Assembly (NCBI GenBank): GCA_015178975.1
Contig: WHVD01000027.1
Location: 764,563-828,562 of the forward strand
Direction: 5' to 3'
DNA: 64,000 bases
Source of the DNA: Hysterangium stoloniferum
Lineage: Eukaryota; Basidiomycota; Agaricomycetes; Hysterangiales; Hysterangiaceae
Positions 24,486-37,639 of this stretch are shown piece after piece. How positions within the stretch are numbered: the stretch's first letter is position 1; each line of letters opens with the position of its first letter. The notes beneath the pieces were generated by a model. It did not search any database. It was not told the DNA's origin and saw only the letters and a list, made by a program, of their open reading frames with translations. Position numbers and translations under genes: made by a program.

Positions 24486-27400
24486 TTACTTAGAATTGAC
24501 CCTTTCGTTGTCGTTATGGAGTCGTGCGCCTCGAAGTTCATTCCAAAGTTTATCGCGCCTATTTCCATCCGCAGTAAATTTTGTCCATTCATTGGATGAT
24601 TCTGGTGTAGTGTTAGCGTTCGACGTAGATGGCCTACTAAGCAGGCTCGAAAGTCTTTCCCTACGGGAAATGGCATTCGGTCCACTCGATAAGGAGACTG
24701 CCCTGGGATTCGGGACCGTATCGTCATCGTCCTTACTAGGCTCCAGGACATATGGACGTCGTGGCAGATGTAATACTGGTCGCGGGTCCTCGGAGTCCCG
24801 GGATTTTGGACTGGTACTCGAGGGTTTATAGCCAGGACTAGGCAATCGAAGATGTCGCGCTCGCCTGTTCGATTCCCATTGAGATGGGAAAGAAAATGTC
24901 ATTACGATAAATTAAACTTACGCCACAGCCTTGAGAGCAACTTTCGTTCGATGGGCCTGCTTCCACTTTTCGAAGATCATTGCTAATAAAGTTTATAAAC
25001 TGTATCGACTATCTTTGACGATGGACGTACCTAGTAGCCTCTTCGCATGTGCTTCTTGCGCAAGGCGAATTTGCTTTGCTAAAGGAAATGCTTTTCGCCA
25101 CATATGCCAGATTTTAAACTTGAGACTGTTCGAATATTGTCGGACGGCCGGTACAGACTGCATAGGGTTTTCAGGATAATGCTAAGTTTACGAAGAAGCG
25201 ACCCACTTTACTCTGCGATCGCCATATCAGGAATGCATGATGGAGAGTGCTTCGCTGATTCTGGATTATAACTTGATATTCCTATATACGGTGAGTATAT
25301 CGATATGGAAATCGCAGTGAAAGGTCGTACAAGGTCTTGAAGTCCGATCTCCCGGAAACGATTCCTCCAAGTCTCCCATGCCGTCGTCAGTATTTCCACG
25401 CGCAGCTCATTTTCATGTGTAGCTAAGCGTATTCCCCGAATCCTTGCCTTTCGAGCCAGCGCAGACCATTTCATAAACATTCGTCGCATAGTATCTAAAC
25501 ATGCCATTAAGATACTTGGTAGAGATAATGATCGTAGAACACACCTTCTCGTTTGACAACCTGGAAACTATCCAAGAGACTGAGACTTTCGGCGTGTTGG
25601 CGAAAAGCCCATCTCCACCTAGCAAACACCCGGCTGAGAAATGAGAGTTCTCAGAAATTTATTGGTATAAAACGAGTGCCACACAGTACCTCAGACAATC
25701 TCTGTCAGTTTGCTCGGCAATACCGAGCGCCCTAAGCTTGACGAATACGATTCTATCCGTCCAGTGTTGCATACTTTGTCGCAGCAAATGCTATTACGTA
25801 TAACCAGTCAGCTCTGACGATAAGAAGAATATACAGAGACCCACTCTTTGTGAACGTCTCTCGAATAACTGAATCGCCTGAACTTCATATCTCCTCTGCC
25901 GAAGTTTGCAGAGCCAGTCTACACAAAACTGTGAACAACGGAATCACAAAACCGACTCAAAATAAATACTTATGAAGACCCGTCTCAGGCTCTCGTCCAG
26001 TAGTACTTGAGCCTTTCGTTCTAACCTTTTCTTCGCCAATGCTAAATGCCATTTGTTCCATGCATCTCGTTCCACAAACAATCTCCTGGCAATTTTAGTT
26101 TTATGCAAAAGCCTCAGTCGGGCGCGAAGTTGTAACCGCCAGATCAACAGGGTTTGGTAGAGAAGGATGCCACTGTACCAGTCGCTTGCCAGATGTGCTT
26201 GATTAGCAACCATGTTTTTACGTAGATTCCAGGTGTGAAACATCGATGCAAGGGTTCTGGTAGCGGAGTGTTGGGAGAATGAGATGGCCTGGCCTAAATT
26301 TTGGTTGTCAGTACACAGGTACGAGAACATAACTGATAGAGACAGTATACTTCTAAGACAACCGTGTTCTGCGACCTTTTGATTCCATAAAGAAAATGCC
26401 GAGCGCATCAGTCTGGCGGCCCTTACTCGGTCTAGCAGACGACCACGTTCTCGAGCAATCCACACTCGAATGACCGCCCGAATAAGAAGATGATGGCGAC
26501 GCTTTATATACTTATCACTTCGAGAGACAAGCAACTATGACAATGTCAACAAATAAATACAACAATACAAATCGTACACACAACCTCTTTGTTCTCCAAA
26601 ACTTTTTGCCAGGTTTTAAATGTTTGCTTGGTGAGGAACTTGGCATGCAATGCATTGGCTTCATGGTTGTCTCGACTATAGAATCATGAGTTGCTGGTGA
26701 AGAAAAGAAAGTAAATATACTACAATTTCCGAGCCCAGATGCCCAAAGTTGTGCTTAACAGGCTTTTCGATTTTTGGCGGAGAAAATAGCTCTCTGCATC
26801 TCGCAATTGTACACGGCGATACCAGGTTTCAAATGTGTTTCTGATCACTCGCAGCATCCGTGCATCGTCGAAGTGATACGCAAGGGCGTCTAGATCGTCC
26901 ACAGTCTTCAATTTGGCCTTCCATCGTTGGACCGCTCCATATAAAGTATTTTTGATATATACTTGTCTCGACATGTACAGCTGCCGCCACCTCTGAAAAA
27001 ACAAAACAATGAGAAATTACCAGAGACGACACGGTACATGCATTACCATCCATGCCTCATTGCGAATTCTTCTATCTTCTCTTCTTCTAAAGTGTAATAT
27101 ATTGGTTCTCATTTTCTCCTCCCATCTAATGGTCGCGTGGTGTCCAGCTTTAATCCTCCAGTGCTGAAAAACGGCTTGTTGTAATTTTATCTCTCTCACT
27201 GCCATCGCCTGTCTGGCTGACCGCCACTCCACAACCTTCCGCGTCTTCCATCGTGAGAAATACACTTGTAGCTGGACTTGATTTCTTGCATGATCAATCT
27301 GAGTATGAGTAGACTTGAGGAAGAAATGCAAAAATGAGATGATAATAAGAAGTCAACTATCTGTATTGCAAACATACGTTAATCCAGTCCAAACCTGCTT

Positions 27401-28229
27401 TCCAAGCATGAAAACACGTAGTGAGCAGAGACTCTTTCCGAAATCGGTCAGCATCTTCAATGTGCCTTGAACGTTCTATATTCCGCCATACATCTCTTTC
27501 ATTTAAGTGGGTAGAGGGTTTTCCCCGCAAGTCCAAAGGCATCTTATCGGTTCCTACATCTGGGCTAACTCGGTATCTGTGCCATTGTGGCGGCTGGGGG
27601 GAGAGCAGAGGTGTGTTTTTGTCATCAGAAATTAAAGCCATGGGCGACTCAACCCTGAATCGTAGAATAGAGGGGATATTCCGTTGTCTTGTGGCAGTCG
27701 ATACCGTTTGTGAAGTGGAGTTGTTAAGGTGAACACGAGGATGAATAAGCCCCTGTCTATGGGAAGCATGATCCAGAGCAATTTGTTCTAAATCGACTGC
27801 GGTTTCTGTCTCGTCAAGGTGGCTGGGCGAAGTGAACACGTCGTCTTCGTCAAGTCTAGCAACCCTTGAACTTGACATCTTCCGCTTTGGCTCCCTGATG
27901 GCGACACCATTTTTGACGTACCCGAGTTGAGACTTTACTGTGAACCATTTAGTGCCCCAGTTGGCGCCTCTGATGACTCCTAGTTTGAGCAATTGTTTGT
28001 AGTAGACCACATCATTACCTGGGTCCAATCCGCGTTCTCGTAGAACTTCGCTGTACGCCTTGAATACAGTCATAAACGCAGTAGCATCAGGGACTCTGAA
28101 TATTATAGCATCTAAAACCTCCACATCTTCAGGTGATAGTGTGGATAGCGTAGGGTCAAGTGATGAGGTAGAAGATCGTGATGCATCAAGCGCATCCAGG
28201 ACTTCACGTGTCTTCTGTAGACGCGACAT
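24486..28229 (-). CDS. SFI1: Sfi1-type centrin-binding spindle-pole protein
   Basis: Long helical protein that binds centrin/Cdc31 and bridges duplicated spindle pole bodies. The N-terminal domain reads LSPEDVEVLDAIIFRVP and ANWGTKWFTVKSQLGYV. The body then has many Sfi1 repeats with an Ax7LLx3F/Lx2W-like pattern, for example FHAWKAGLDW, YFSRWKTRKV, FQHWRIKAGH, FFQRWRQLY, FETWYRRVQ, FHTWNLRKN and WNKWHLALAKK. The C-terminal exon (24902-24486) is Ser/Pro/Arg-rich, suggesting phosphoregulation (inference). It has about ten introns; I followed exons by repeat phase and did not fix every junction. Confidence 0.88.
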
Positions 28230-28624
28230 AATGTCAACTTATCGCGCAAACACTAGGTGGGACTGAATGTGTAGCATATTTCAGCGTAGAACGCGTCAGA
28301 AGAGACTCTACTCGCACCTGATATCAGAAGTCCAGTACCTTGTCACTGTTTCGTCTTGCGCTGCATTGACTATGTCAAAATGATTTCCGCGTAGTATTTA
28401 ACACGAAAACAAGCAACAGAGTAATCCAAGCTGTCTAACAATTGCAACGTCACAGTCAGTACAAGGAAAGTTCGAGCCTTAGAGTGACGAGTTAACAAGG
28501 AGGAGGCGCTCATGATTAGACAGATCCATAGTGCTCGGCAAAATAACATTTGTGGTAAAATGAAGAATATAATTATAAGACAACAATTTATTGAAAGCAC
28601 GTTCAGAGTTAAAAGGCGAAAAGA
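28230..28624. other. Spacer between Sfi1 and topoisomerase III
   Basis: It holds the Sfi1 promoter side and the topoisomerase 3' end. No further gene seen. Confidence 0.4.
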
Positions 28625-31600
28625 TCAACCACGACTACGGCCACGACCACCGCGTTTTGCAGCGCTTGGAGCACTATATCCTCTCTTTCCTCTTCGACTT
28701 CCGCCGCGTGATTTCTTGGAGCCACTGAAGGTTTTTGAACGATCGCCATTTGGACAAGCTGCATATCGTTGAGAAAGTGAAAGACACAGGGGGCTGATAA
28801 CAAACCATTACTCCAATGACCCGACTCGCCACACTGACAGCCACGAATAGATCAGTACCCCATACATGTGACATGACGGCGCACACGCATTACCTTAAAA
28901 CAATCTCCCGCTGTTTGATTGCTTGGGCCAGATTGTTGGCCAGTATCCTGCCTCTTGGCACTGGTAGAGCCTTTTGGACATACTATGTGCTGATCAGTAG
29001 GTCCATCCTTCTTGTGTATAACAGACCCACCATTGCTCCAATGACCTGATTCTCCACACTTTGACCACTCAATAAAATAGCAAGGGAATAAAAGGTAATG
29101 GACGTACTGTGAAGCACTCTCCCCCTGCTTCATTCCCTTTTTGACGACGTGACACATCATTAATTGACGCAGTGCTACTACCTCTCAGAGGCTGACTATC
29201 ATCCCAAGCGAAGAAACCACATCGGGCTTTCTCTGAGTTGGGACAAGTCCAAAACAGTCTCCCTTTGTTGACGCCATCCCTAGAGACCGTTTTTTGTATA
29301 GCAGTCATATCACAATTGCAGCGCATGGGAGCACTAGCATCTCGGGAGGGAGAAGGTTGCTAGACTTAAAGAGTGAGCGTGTGCGGAATAGGGTAGTTGG
29401 AGCTTACCGAATGCTGTAGTGCACTTCTCTTGGATGGAACCAGCGGAACATGATCTTCCCGCGATAAGGATGAAGGACTATCCGACCACTCGAAGAAATC
29501 GCATAAACCCTGATTCCCGCAAATAAGAAACTTGCGACCTTTGTTGCCCGATTCCCTAGTCACTGTACGTTCTACAGCCGGTATAGAACATTTACATTGA
29601 AGGGTATGATGGGATTTTTGAACGCGAGGGCGATTGGAGTTGACCTTTGGGCTTGGGATGTGAGGGATGACTCGTTGGGCAGAATCTGCAATCATCCATG
29701 ATGTGAATGAGCGAACAACAGTATAAATCGAGTGCTTACCACTCTTGGAGTCATCTGGATATTCAAGAGTAGTGTTTCGTGCAATATTAGCTCCATCGTC
29801 CAGATCGGCAACGCGTCTGGTCTTGTCCATTGGTATGCTTGGGCCGCCTTTTCCGTTCTTTCTTTTTTTACTTGCAATTGTGCCTCCGCTCCCACTATAA
29901 CCGCTGCCTCCTCCTCCTCCTCCTCCTCCTCCTCCTCCGCCGCCGCCTCCTCCGCCTCCTCCGCCACCTCCGCCACCACCATCATTACCGTTACCCTCCC
30001 CTCCACCTCCATTATTACCATCATCCGCTTGACCTGCCCCCTCCAAATATTTCTGCACACTCTGTGTCAAAATGCAATGAGGAGCGACAACACTGATGCA
30101 TTAGACACGCGTACTGCAACAACTTGTTCAAACTGATTTCGAGCACGGACGAAGACCTCCTTGTATTCTTCGATACTCTCGGTTAGCATCTCGTGTTTCG
30201 TCGTATTGCCTTCACATATCTGTACCATTTTCCTTTCCGTCTGCATAGTTGTCTGATTAATTTCAAGAATAATAAGACTCGGTGGTGGTGAACTTCACCT
30301 CTCGTCTAAGCTGCGGCTTGCTCAAACTCTTGTCAAAGCCAATCTTATTATATCCTTCGATAAGACCAATTCCAAGGGTCGAGGGGACGAGATACTTCGT
30401 CGACCCCTCTTTACGTTCCATAACATACGCACGGTCAATGATAGTTTGAATGTGTTGTGCAATAGTCGCATCGGTTCCTATGGATAGAATGAAAAAGATT
30501 ATATGTATAAAATTTAAAAAGTAGTCACCAATTCCGTTTTTATCCATCAAACCGACAAGGTCCGCTTCCGTAAGTAGTTTGGGTCGTGTGGTTTGACCCT
30601 CCCTCAATTCACATACAGACGGTACAAATTGCTCCCCTTCATGAAACTCGGGTATGTATATACCATTCCACTTGTCATACGGAAACACATCAAGGTAATT
30701 GCGTTGTACGACCTGCAATCCTGTAATATGAATTAGAAGGCGGTCTGGACGGAGTGAATCATTTCGCACCCATTGCATAGAATTCTTCCCCCCCACAGAC
30801 AACATCTACCTTGGTTTCCCACCCTTCGGCATCCTTGGAGCAGATTGCCAGAAATCTTCTGGTAATATATTCGTATACACGCTTTTCGTCACCAATGAGA
30901 TTGTTTGCAAAGGCCGTTGGATGAATTGGGGGGTGGGCCTGGTCGTTCTTCTTGCCCTTCCTGGGGGGACCAAATCCCCCTTGTTGAAGACTACAAATAT
31001 ATGAGCACAATTATTTATCGATGATGGTCACCTACCCAACAGCAAATGGACCCCAGTCTGGAGATATGGTCTGCTTTTGAATCAGAGACATAAAATCAAA
31101 CTGAGGGTCAAATTGATCGGTCTCCGTGCGAGGATACGATAGGAAACCTTGCTGATATAACTTCTCTGCGACCTATAAAATATAAATAAATAATATCAAT
31201 TTGTAAGGGAGGTTGAAATACATCAAGAATTTTCTTTGGGGCTAATTTCAATAGTCTAGATCCCGATTTTTGAAGTTCTACAGTAGTTAAAGGTAAGGGC
31301 TTCCTTGGATGACGTCAGACCTAGGTTTGGCTCTCATAAAAAATTTACCATTTCTTGGTCGGTTTCTGGGTGACGTTTGTAACGACGGCCATTGGATTGG
31401 CCAATACGGCTTCATAGATGGCTAAACTGACATCAAATTCAAAGAGATGACCCCTTCGCCAAGTGAATTCTGTCGTCTCGCCTTGATCTGTTCTAGTCTT
31501 GGAATCCGCTGGTCTCTTGAGGGAGAGATAAATGTACCAGAAGGTTTCTGGGGAGAACGACTGCACTTGTTCGTATCGAGATACCACAAAGCCAAGAGTA

Positions 31601-32395
31601 GGAAATTGACATGGTCCTGGTATAAATTGTGGACGTTAACATAAATAACTTGTCAGCAACGAAGGCTTACCATAGGATATTGTCTGCTGTTGTAATTCTC
31701 CAAACCGTGGCTGAAGAATGAGGCTTTGCATCCTAGTGAAAGCAGCACCAAGTCGTAAATCAAGTATAGTTCTAGCATCAACCGCGTCAGCTTGGGCTTT
31801 ATCAAGTTCCACAGGATTCTGCGCCGCATAATGTATCTGCCTGCATAAATTGCATCTTGTTAATGACCAGATGGTAGTGAAATTATCACGCTTACTGTGC
31901 AATGATAGCACTAAATCGAGCACGCTTTACTCTGATACCAGGATTAGCCTTTCGACAGACTTTAGCAACTTCCATGCCAATGTTTTCACCCTCCCTATCA
32001 CAATCAGTCCAAATCATAAGCATTTGACTCCTCCGAGCCTCGGATGTCAGATTTTGCTCTATAGCCTTATTGTCGTCAGACACTTTGGTGATAATAGGTG
32101 CTTCAAACAGTGTGAAAGGATCACATGAATTCCAATGACGATGGGCAGATCCAAAGTCGGAGGACATTAAGTGACCAGATACAGAAGTCATGGTATAAAT
32201 ATCGTTTGTGCGTGGATAAGTGAAGTCATAATTCTTTATGTACTTGTTTCGGGTCGGTCGCTATGGATTTAAGTCATCAGAATGTACAAGAACTCTGTGC
32301 GACTAGTGTAATACCGTAGCAAATTGGCCCCCTGAAAGGATTTGAGAAACTGATTTTGCAATGGAAGGCTTCTCTGCTACACAAAGAACGCGCAT
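28625..32395 (-). CDS. TOP3: DNA topoisomerase III (type IA)
   Basis: Works with a RecQ helicase to dissolve recombination intermediates. The Toprim start MRVLCVAEKPSIAKSVSQIL is at 32395, followed by MTSVSGHLMSSDF, the Toprim DCDREGENIG motif (near 31990) and the active-site block GFLSYPRTETDQFDP (near 31120, catalytic Tyr). After IGTDATIAQHIQTI come a Gly-rich linker with a run of about 26 glycines (29909-29990), two GRF zinc fingers (CKC.. near 29595 and CNC.. near 29315) and two CCHC knuckles (CGESGHWSN twice, near 29060 and 28830). It ends in an RG-rich tail (GGRGRSRG). Confidence 0.94.
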
Positions 32396-32723
32396 TGGGG
32401 AATGTAATCTTGGAAGGAACTGCGTCAGTGTCGAATGATCGATCTCCTGGAGATAAATTCGATCCGAAGCGATTACATACTTCTGATACTCACTGAATAA
32501 CACTTTCCTTTCAGCGGTTTGTGCCTGCTTCTGGAGGATGGAGAGAGGTCATAAGGAGGCCGCGTTACGCGTTGTTTGTTCCATACAAATAACGCGCTTT
32601 CAAGCTATGAAGAAAACCAATGCAATCTTAATCCACCATTTCACTTAATTATGAATTCTGGTATACATTACAATAAACTTGTATGATAAACGCCTCTCTT
32701 TAAGTCGAGAACCTTGTCCTCTC
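32396..32723. other. Spacer between Top3 and Nsa1
   Basis: Upstream region of topoisomerase III. No gene or RNA recognised. Confidence 0.4.
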
Positions 32724-34247
32724 CTAACGAGCCTTTCTTCGTTTATTCTCTCGTTGGATCTCGCCATCAGCATCGGAACTCGATGTCAAATCCTCTTCCT
32801 CGCCAACACCCTTCATTTTTTCCCAAATGTCTCCCTCATCTTCATCTTCTTCGATGTCATCTCCAGCTAAAGTCTCTTCTCTACATTCATCCCACACCAC
32901 GCAAGAGGGTGTAGTCTTTACCCATTCCTTCGCCAACACGTCCCCCCTGCCACCGTCAACGCCAGTGCTATGAAGCCGGAAAAAACGGTCTAACGATGTC
33001 GATGCTAATAGCGGCGGCGAATGAGAAGACGTTGTAGAGGCTATGGACGTGATTGCACCCGCTAATCCTACTCAATCGTTCAGCCCGTATATAAACACGC
33101 ATTTTACCCAGTAGTTTTCTCTTACCGCTGTAGTTGTATAGTACGCGCCCAGTCCTTAGATCTAAAGCCAACAAATTGCTTCCATGATCAGCGGCATATA
33201 CTTCACTATCATTACGATCAGTCTCATGGTACCCAAAAAGTCCTTTAAAAACTGACTGTTCGGAATTACCCTGTCGAACCTTCTTAACACCCCCCACTCT
33301 CGTAATCTCCCTCCAGTCAGAAACCGGTTTTCTGGCGGTGCGAGTATCATATCGTCTCAGAGACCCCAAACGAGTGCCAGCTAGAATATGCTGTGAAGAC
33401 CCCTTTTCACCATAATTAGACTGTAAATATGTTAACGTTGTATTATGGACTGGCTGCCGTAAATTAAGGAAGTCATTGGAAACCTGCCAAATGGTCAGTT
33501 ATGTAACAAGAGGCTCTGTTCGGTAACGTACATTCTTAGCCCTCCATATTTCGCCATCAAATAACTCATTTTGGCCCTTGCGACGTTTGGAACCTGTCAA
33601 TGCTCCAGGAACGAGGCTACGAGTTGGTTCAAATGCTCGGGATGTGTCCCATACCGAAACTTCTACCTCCTCACCGCCGTACGCAAAAGAGTTAAAGTCT
33701 GCTGCCAGTTGCCATTCGCATAAACGATTTGGGATAGAAGTAACTTTTAGAGCTGCAACTCCTGTATCCTCAGTGACATCATTGTGCTGCACCAAGCTCA
33801 AATGGCCGTCATTGGTACATGATATTGTTCCACTGCAGAATATCAAGTAACTTTTTGAGCATAAGTAACAACGTACTGACCTGTTACCGGTGCTCCCCAA
33901 ACCGACAAATGAACTCCCTGGCTTGAACCGACTGTCCTGCCATTTATCTAGTACTCGAGTCGAATTCGCTTCATCATTAATGGAGATTAAAGATCCAGAA
34001 CCATCAGCCCGCACGAGAGCAATCTGAAGTAAAATGATCTTGTTTAGTTACAAACAACGCAGAGTGGAAAAGGTAGAAAACGTGCTTTATTAGGCCCATG
34101 AACAGTCAATACCTGGATAGCCTTTGCTGGCCCCGACTTGCCACCATCATCGAGTAAAGATACCGACACCTTCCAACCGGTTCCAGGTAATTTCATGCAT
34201 TTGGCCGACTTGAGTTGACCATTTTCGTCACCCAAGAAAAAGCGCAT
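32724..34247 (-). CDS. NSA1: 60S ribosome-assembly WD protein Nsa1 (WDR74-like)
   Basis: Nuclear pre-60S factor. The start MRFFLGDENGQLKSA at 34247 matches the family's first blade. Later blocks are VAALKVTSIPNRLCEWQLA, GGEEVEVSVWD, NELFDGEIWRAKNV, LFGYHETDRNDSEVYAADHG and LALDLRTGRVLYNYSGK. The C-terminus is acidic then basic (EEDEDEGDIWEKM ... ENKRRKAR), as in Nsa1. Upstream in-frame codons exist to 34289, but 34247 aligns with the family start. Its start lies 60 bp from the divergent Rmd5 start. Confidence 0.88.
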
Positions 34248-34307
34248 TATAAAAGCAGAAGGCCACCTTGAAATAAGCGCCGCAGCCACCTTTCTGAATT
34301 GACTTCA

Positions 34308-35754
34308 ATGGATGCACCTTTGAAGGAACTCCTCAAGCTTGAAAAGCTAGAGGAATTTCCATCTTCCTCGTCTACTTCTAGGACTGCAATCAAATCTTCT
34401 TCTATCCCAGATCCCCTTGAAGCCCTCTTACAATCATTGCAGGAACTGAAACAACAGGTTAAGACAGGCTCACACCCTATAGCTCTACAAGATGTTGCAA
34501 AGCTCGTTGACGAAAAAAAGAAGGAAATTGACGAGAAACAGCGCGAAATACATTCATCATTGGGCAAATTAGGCAAAAGTATCGACAAGGTATTGTCGTT
34601 TTTCCATTAGCTAAACAAAGATTAAAATGTGATAGAAATTCCCGAGCCCTCTCCCTTCATCTCCAGAGATGTTCACGTCTGAAGCATCCATGGCTGCGCT
34701 AGAAAGAACAATCTCCCAACATTTTGTACGTACTGGCCAGTTTGACACATCTGATGCCTTTCGACAAGTTAGTTGTTCCTTATAATTCTGGTTGGAGTAG
34801 TAATATAACAAACTTTAGGAGGCGGGCGTAGATGTCGACCCCCATTTCAAAGCTCAATGTGTTGAAATGCACAGAATCCTGAGCGCGTTGGAGAACAGCG
34901 ATATAGGGCCAGCCTTAGAGTGAGTTTATTTTATATTCTCTATTATCGCTGAACCTCTGATTTTATATTTATAGATGGGTCAATGCAAATCGCTCGTTTC
35001 TTTCATCTCGTTCATCCCCCCTCGAGTTTCACCTGCATCGATCGCATTATCTGCGCCTTCTCACGTCTTCGTCCCCACCATATCTAGAAGCCTTACAATA
35101 TTTGCGCTCAATATCACCGCCTCTGTACGATGCACACTCCCAAGAAATCCATCGATTACTCACTTGTATCATCTATCTTCCACTTTCTAAACTTATATCT
35201 TCGCCGTACGCAGACCTCGCAAATCCTTCCTTGCATATGGATTTACAGCCAACCTTCGCTCGAGAGTACTGCGCAAACCTAGGCATGAGTAAACAGCTGC
35301 CCCTTCGAGTTGTTGGTGATATCGGCGGTGGAGGTGCATTAAGTCGCATAGAGAAAGGTCGAAAGGTCATGCGAGAACGAAAAAGTGAATGGAGTCAGAC
35401 CAATGAACTACCCGTACGTTGTTTATTATTCTACGATGACCTATCGCTGCTCATAGCCTACTTTACTGAAGATTGAAATACCCTTACCACCCGAGAATCG
35501 CTATCACTCAATATTTGCCTGTCCCGTCTCGAAGGAGCAGTCAACAGAAGCTAATCCCCCCATGATGATGGGTTGTGGACATGTCGTTAACAAAGACAGC
35601 CTGGAGAAACTCAAGAAAGCAGCTGGGTGAGTGGTCCATAATTAATAATTTATGTCATATTAATTGACTCTGCGAACGATGTCCAAGTCGTGTCAAGTGT
35701 CCATACTGCCCGGCTGAGTCCTTCACTAGCAGTTCGTTACGGGTACATTTCTGA
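34308..35754 (+). CDS. RMD5: GID/CTLH E3 ligase subunit Rmd5
   Basis: RING-bearing subunit of the GID ubiquitin ligase that removes gluconeogenic enzymes. Exons were followed from ATG 34308 to TGA 35754. An N-terminal helical region precedes [20 protein letters not shown] (LisH-like), then CTLH/CRA helices ([33 protein letters not shown]) and a degenerate [29 protein letters not shown]. The terminal RVHF matches the short tail after the RING in this family. Introns are short and all junctions restore the frame. Confidence 0.92.
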
Positions 35755-35893
35755 ACATTATTTCTTATTCGAAGCAATCCTCATTTTGAATCGCAAGTGT
35801 TTCCCGTGTAGTATACAGTATCATTTGTATCATTTGTACGTAGCGAAGACAGCCATATATATATATGATTGAAACGCAAAAAGAGAACTTTCC

Positions 35894-37518
35894 TTAATTG
35901 CCAATCTCAGACTGCCAAGTGTGTGCTTTTTCAAATCCATTCCGGCCCATTTGGTCTAATCGACTATCAATTAGGCAACTGGTGTCAAGGGATGAAACGT
36001 ACAGTCAATCAAAGTCTTCTGAATTTCTTCTTTCGTAGTCATAACTAGTCCGGTATTCCAATGTCTTTGTAGCCAAACAAAGTGTCATGAACTTACCGAA
36101 AGGTCCATATTGAAAGACCGTTTGGTCTAGCGGTTCGCCAGCAATCTGTCACACATCAGATCATTGCATGAGGTCAAATTTCTCTGTTTGACATACGAGG
36201 ACAGCTTCAGTTTCATCTTCGATAGCTTGAAGGGCTACGCCTGTTTCATTTTGTCCTGAGGAAAGCACCAGTGTGTGAAACGGTTCCTCCTTCAACGAAC
36301 TAGATCCCGCGTTTACTATGAGGTTACCCTTCATGGCTGCGAATAGATTTTTGTGTGACGATGCTTTCAGCAGTAATGAACAACCTACTGTAGATAAACG
36401 CTGTCCATCCGACAGCTATGTATGCAGATGTGTGAGAGATGGCATGTGCAATACTATTGAACTCACGGATATCTTGGAACATCGAACCTACTTTCCTAAA
36501 TTTGATATGGAAGTACCAGCAACCGCCTTGGGGGCGAACAGGAGAATCAACACCGTGACTTTTGCCACTGATGACCTTGATTTCAATGGGTCCTTCGGGG
36601 CCTTCTGGGAAAGCACTGGGGATTCTAAAAAAGCTTTGATTAGAAGGAAGGTTGTATATCTAACGAACGATCGACGTACTCTGAAGGTCCAAGTTCTTGA
36701 TAAGTGGGTTCCTTTTCTGAAAGTTTCAGCAGGTATCTCTTTCAGACTCAGAAACGCATTCACCATCATTTTGTGCTGTGACAGTATAATTGATGTGAAC
36801 TTTCCCTAAATTATGCTCGAAATTACCTCTTTCGGTAGGTCAATCTAGCAGCCGTAAGAGCTCAATAATTTAATCAACAACTCTTAAATAGCGGGCTCAC
36901 CCATAACTGAAGACCCTGGGGATCCGGGATTCCGGGCCCACGTACAGGCATCTCTGCGTGTATGACTGTATTGAAATACTGAAATAAAATTGTTTTGTGG
37001 ATGCATTGTATGAATGTGACTTACTCCCGCGGCCCTTCATAACACGAGTATCAGCCTTGTCAGCATGCAAAAGCTCCAAATCAACTGACAGCACACATCC
37101 ATTGAACTCCCCCAGTCACTATTTCACCGCGATGCCCTGCTGAATCTTCGTGACGAGAAGAACCGCGGGTCATGTATGTCACTGTAGCCTACGATGGTTG
37201 TCAACGACAAGGCTGGAATGAGTGCAAAGACGCACTTGTCCACGATGCGGATGGTCAGGGAATCCGCCCTCAGATACAGTGAAATCATCCAGCCTGAGGA
37301 CAATGTCAGTGCCCCAGCGAATTAAACGCAACGTCACTTTACATTAGGAAAGGCGACAGATTCTTTAAAGCCATAGAGCCAATAGAACGCCGCACCCGCG
37401 CACCAACACCCTTATGGTCGAGGCAAGTTTATGGCGTGTCAAACGCGACATGTAATAGACGAACCTCTGCCTGCTCAACGGCAAGCACTCGTTTGACAAC
37501 ATGGCGAGATATAGACAT
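35894..37518 (-). CDS. Pirin-family cupin protein
   Basis: Double-cupin iron protein; fungal roles are mostly unassigned. Many short exons: RHVVKRVLAVEQAE, GVGARVRRSIGSMALKN, then the metal-binding GFPDHPHRGQ joined to ATVTYMTRG, GGVQWMCAGRG with IHAEMPVRGPG, LQLWIDLPKE, and EGPIEIKVISGKSHGVDSPV. After these come GWTAFIYTMKGNL, then AGEPLDQTVFQYGPFVM and NGFEKAHTWQSEIGN with stop at 35894. The first-cupin His and Glu ligands are present. An in-frame upstream extension to 37632 encodes a hydrophobic helix and could be a membrane anchor. Confidence 0.88.
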
Positions 37519-37639
37519 AAGTTCGGGCACAACAGAGTCTTGTTTAATAGTTACTGAAGAGAATAGCTGGTAAAAGTACACACAAGTAAGTAAGATGAAA
37601 GAGATAACGAATCCTTTATACAGTTTGAACATTCACTGT

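Noticed and set aside
29692-30136. Ser-, Leu- and Glu-rich ORFs on both strands
   Set aside because: Other-frame readings of the poly-Gly GGN tract in topoisomerase III.
36318-36809. 163-codon plus-strand open frame
   Set aside because: It is antisense to pirin exons that give clear family motifs; no motif of its own.
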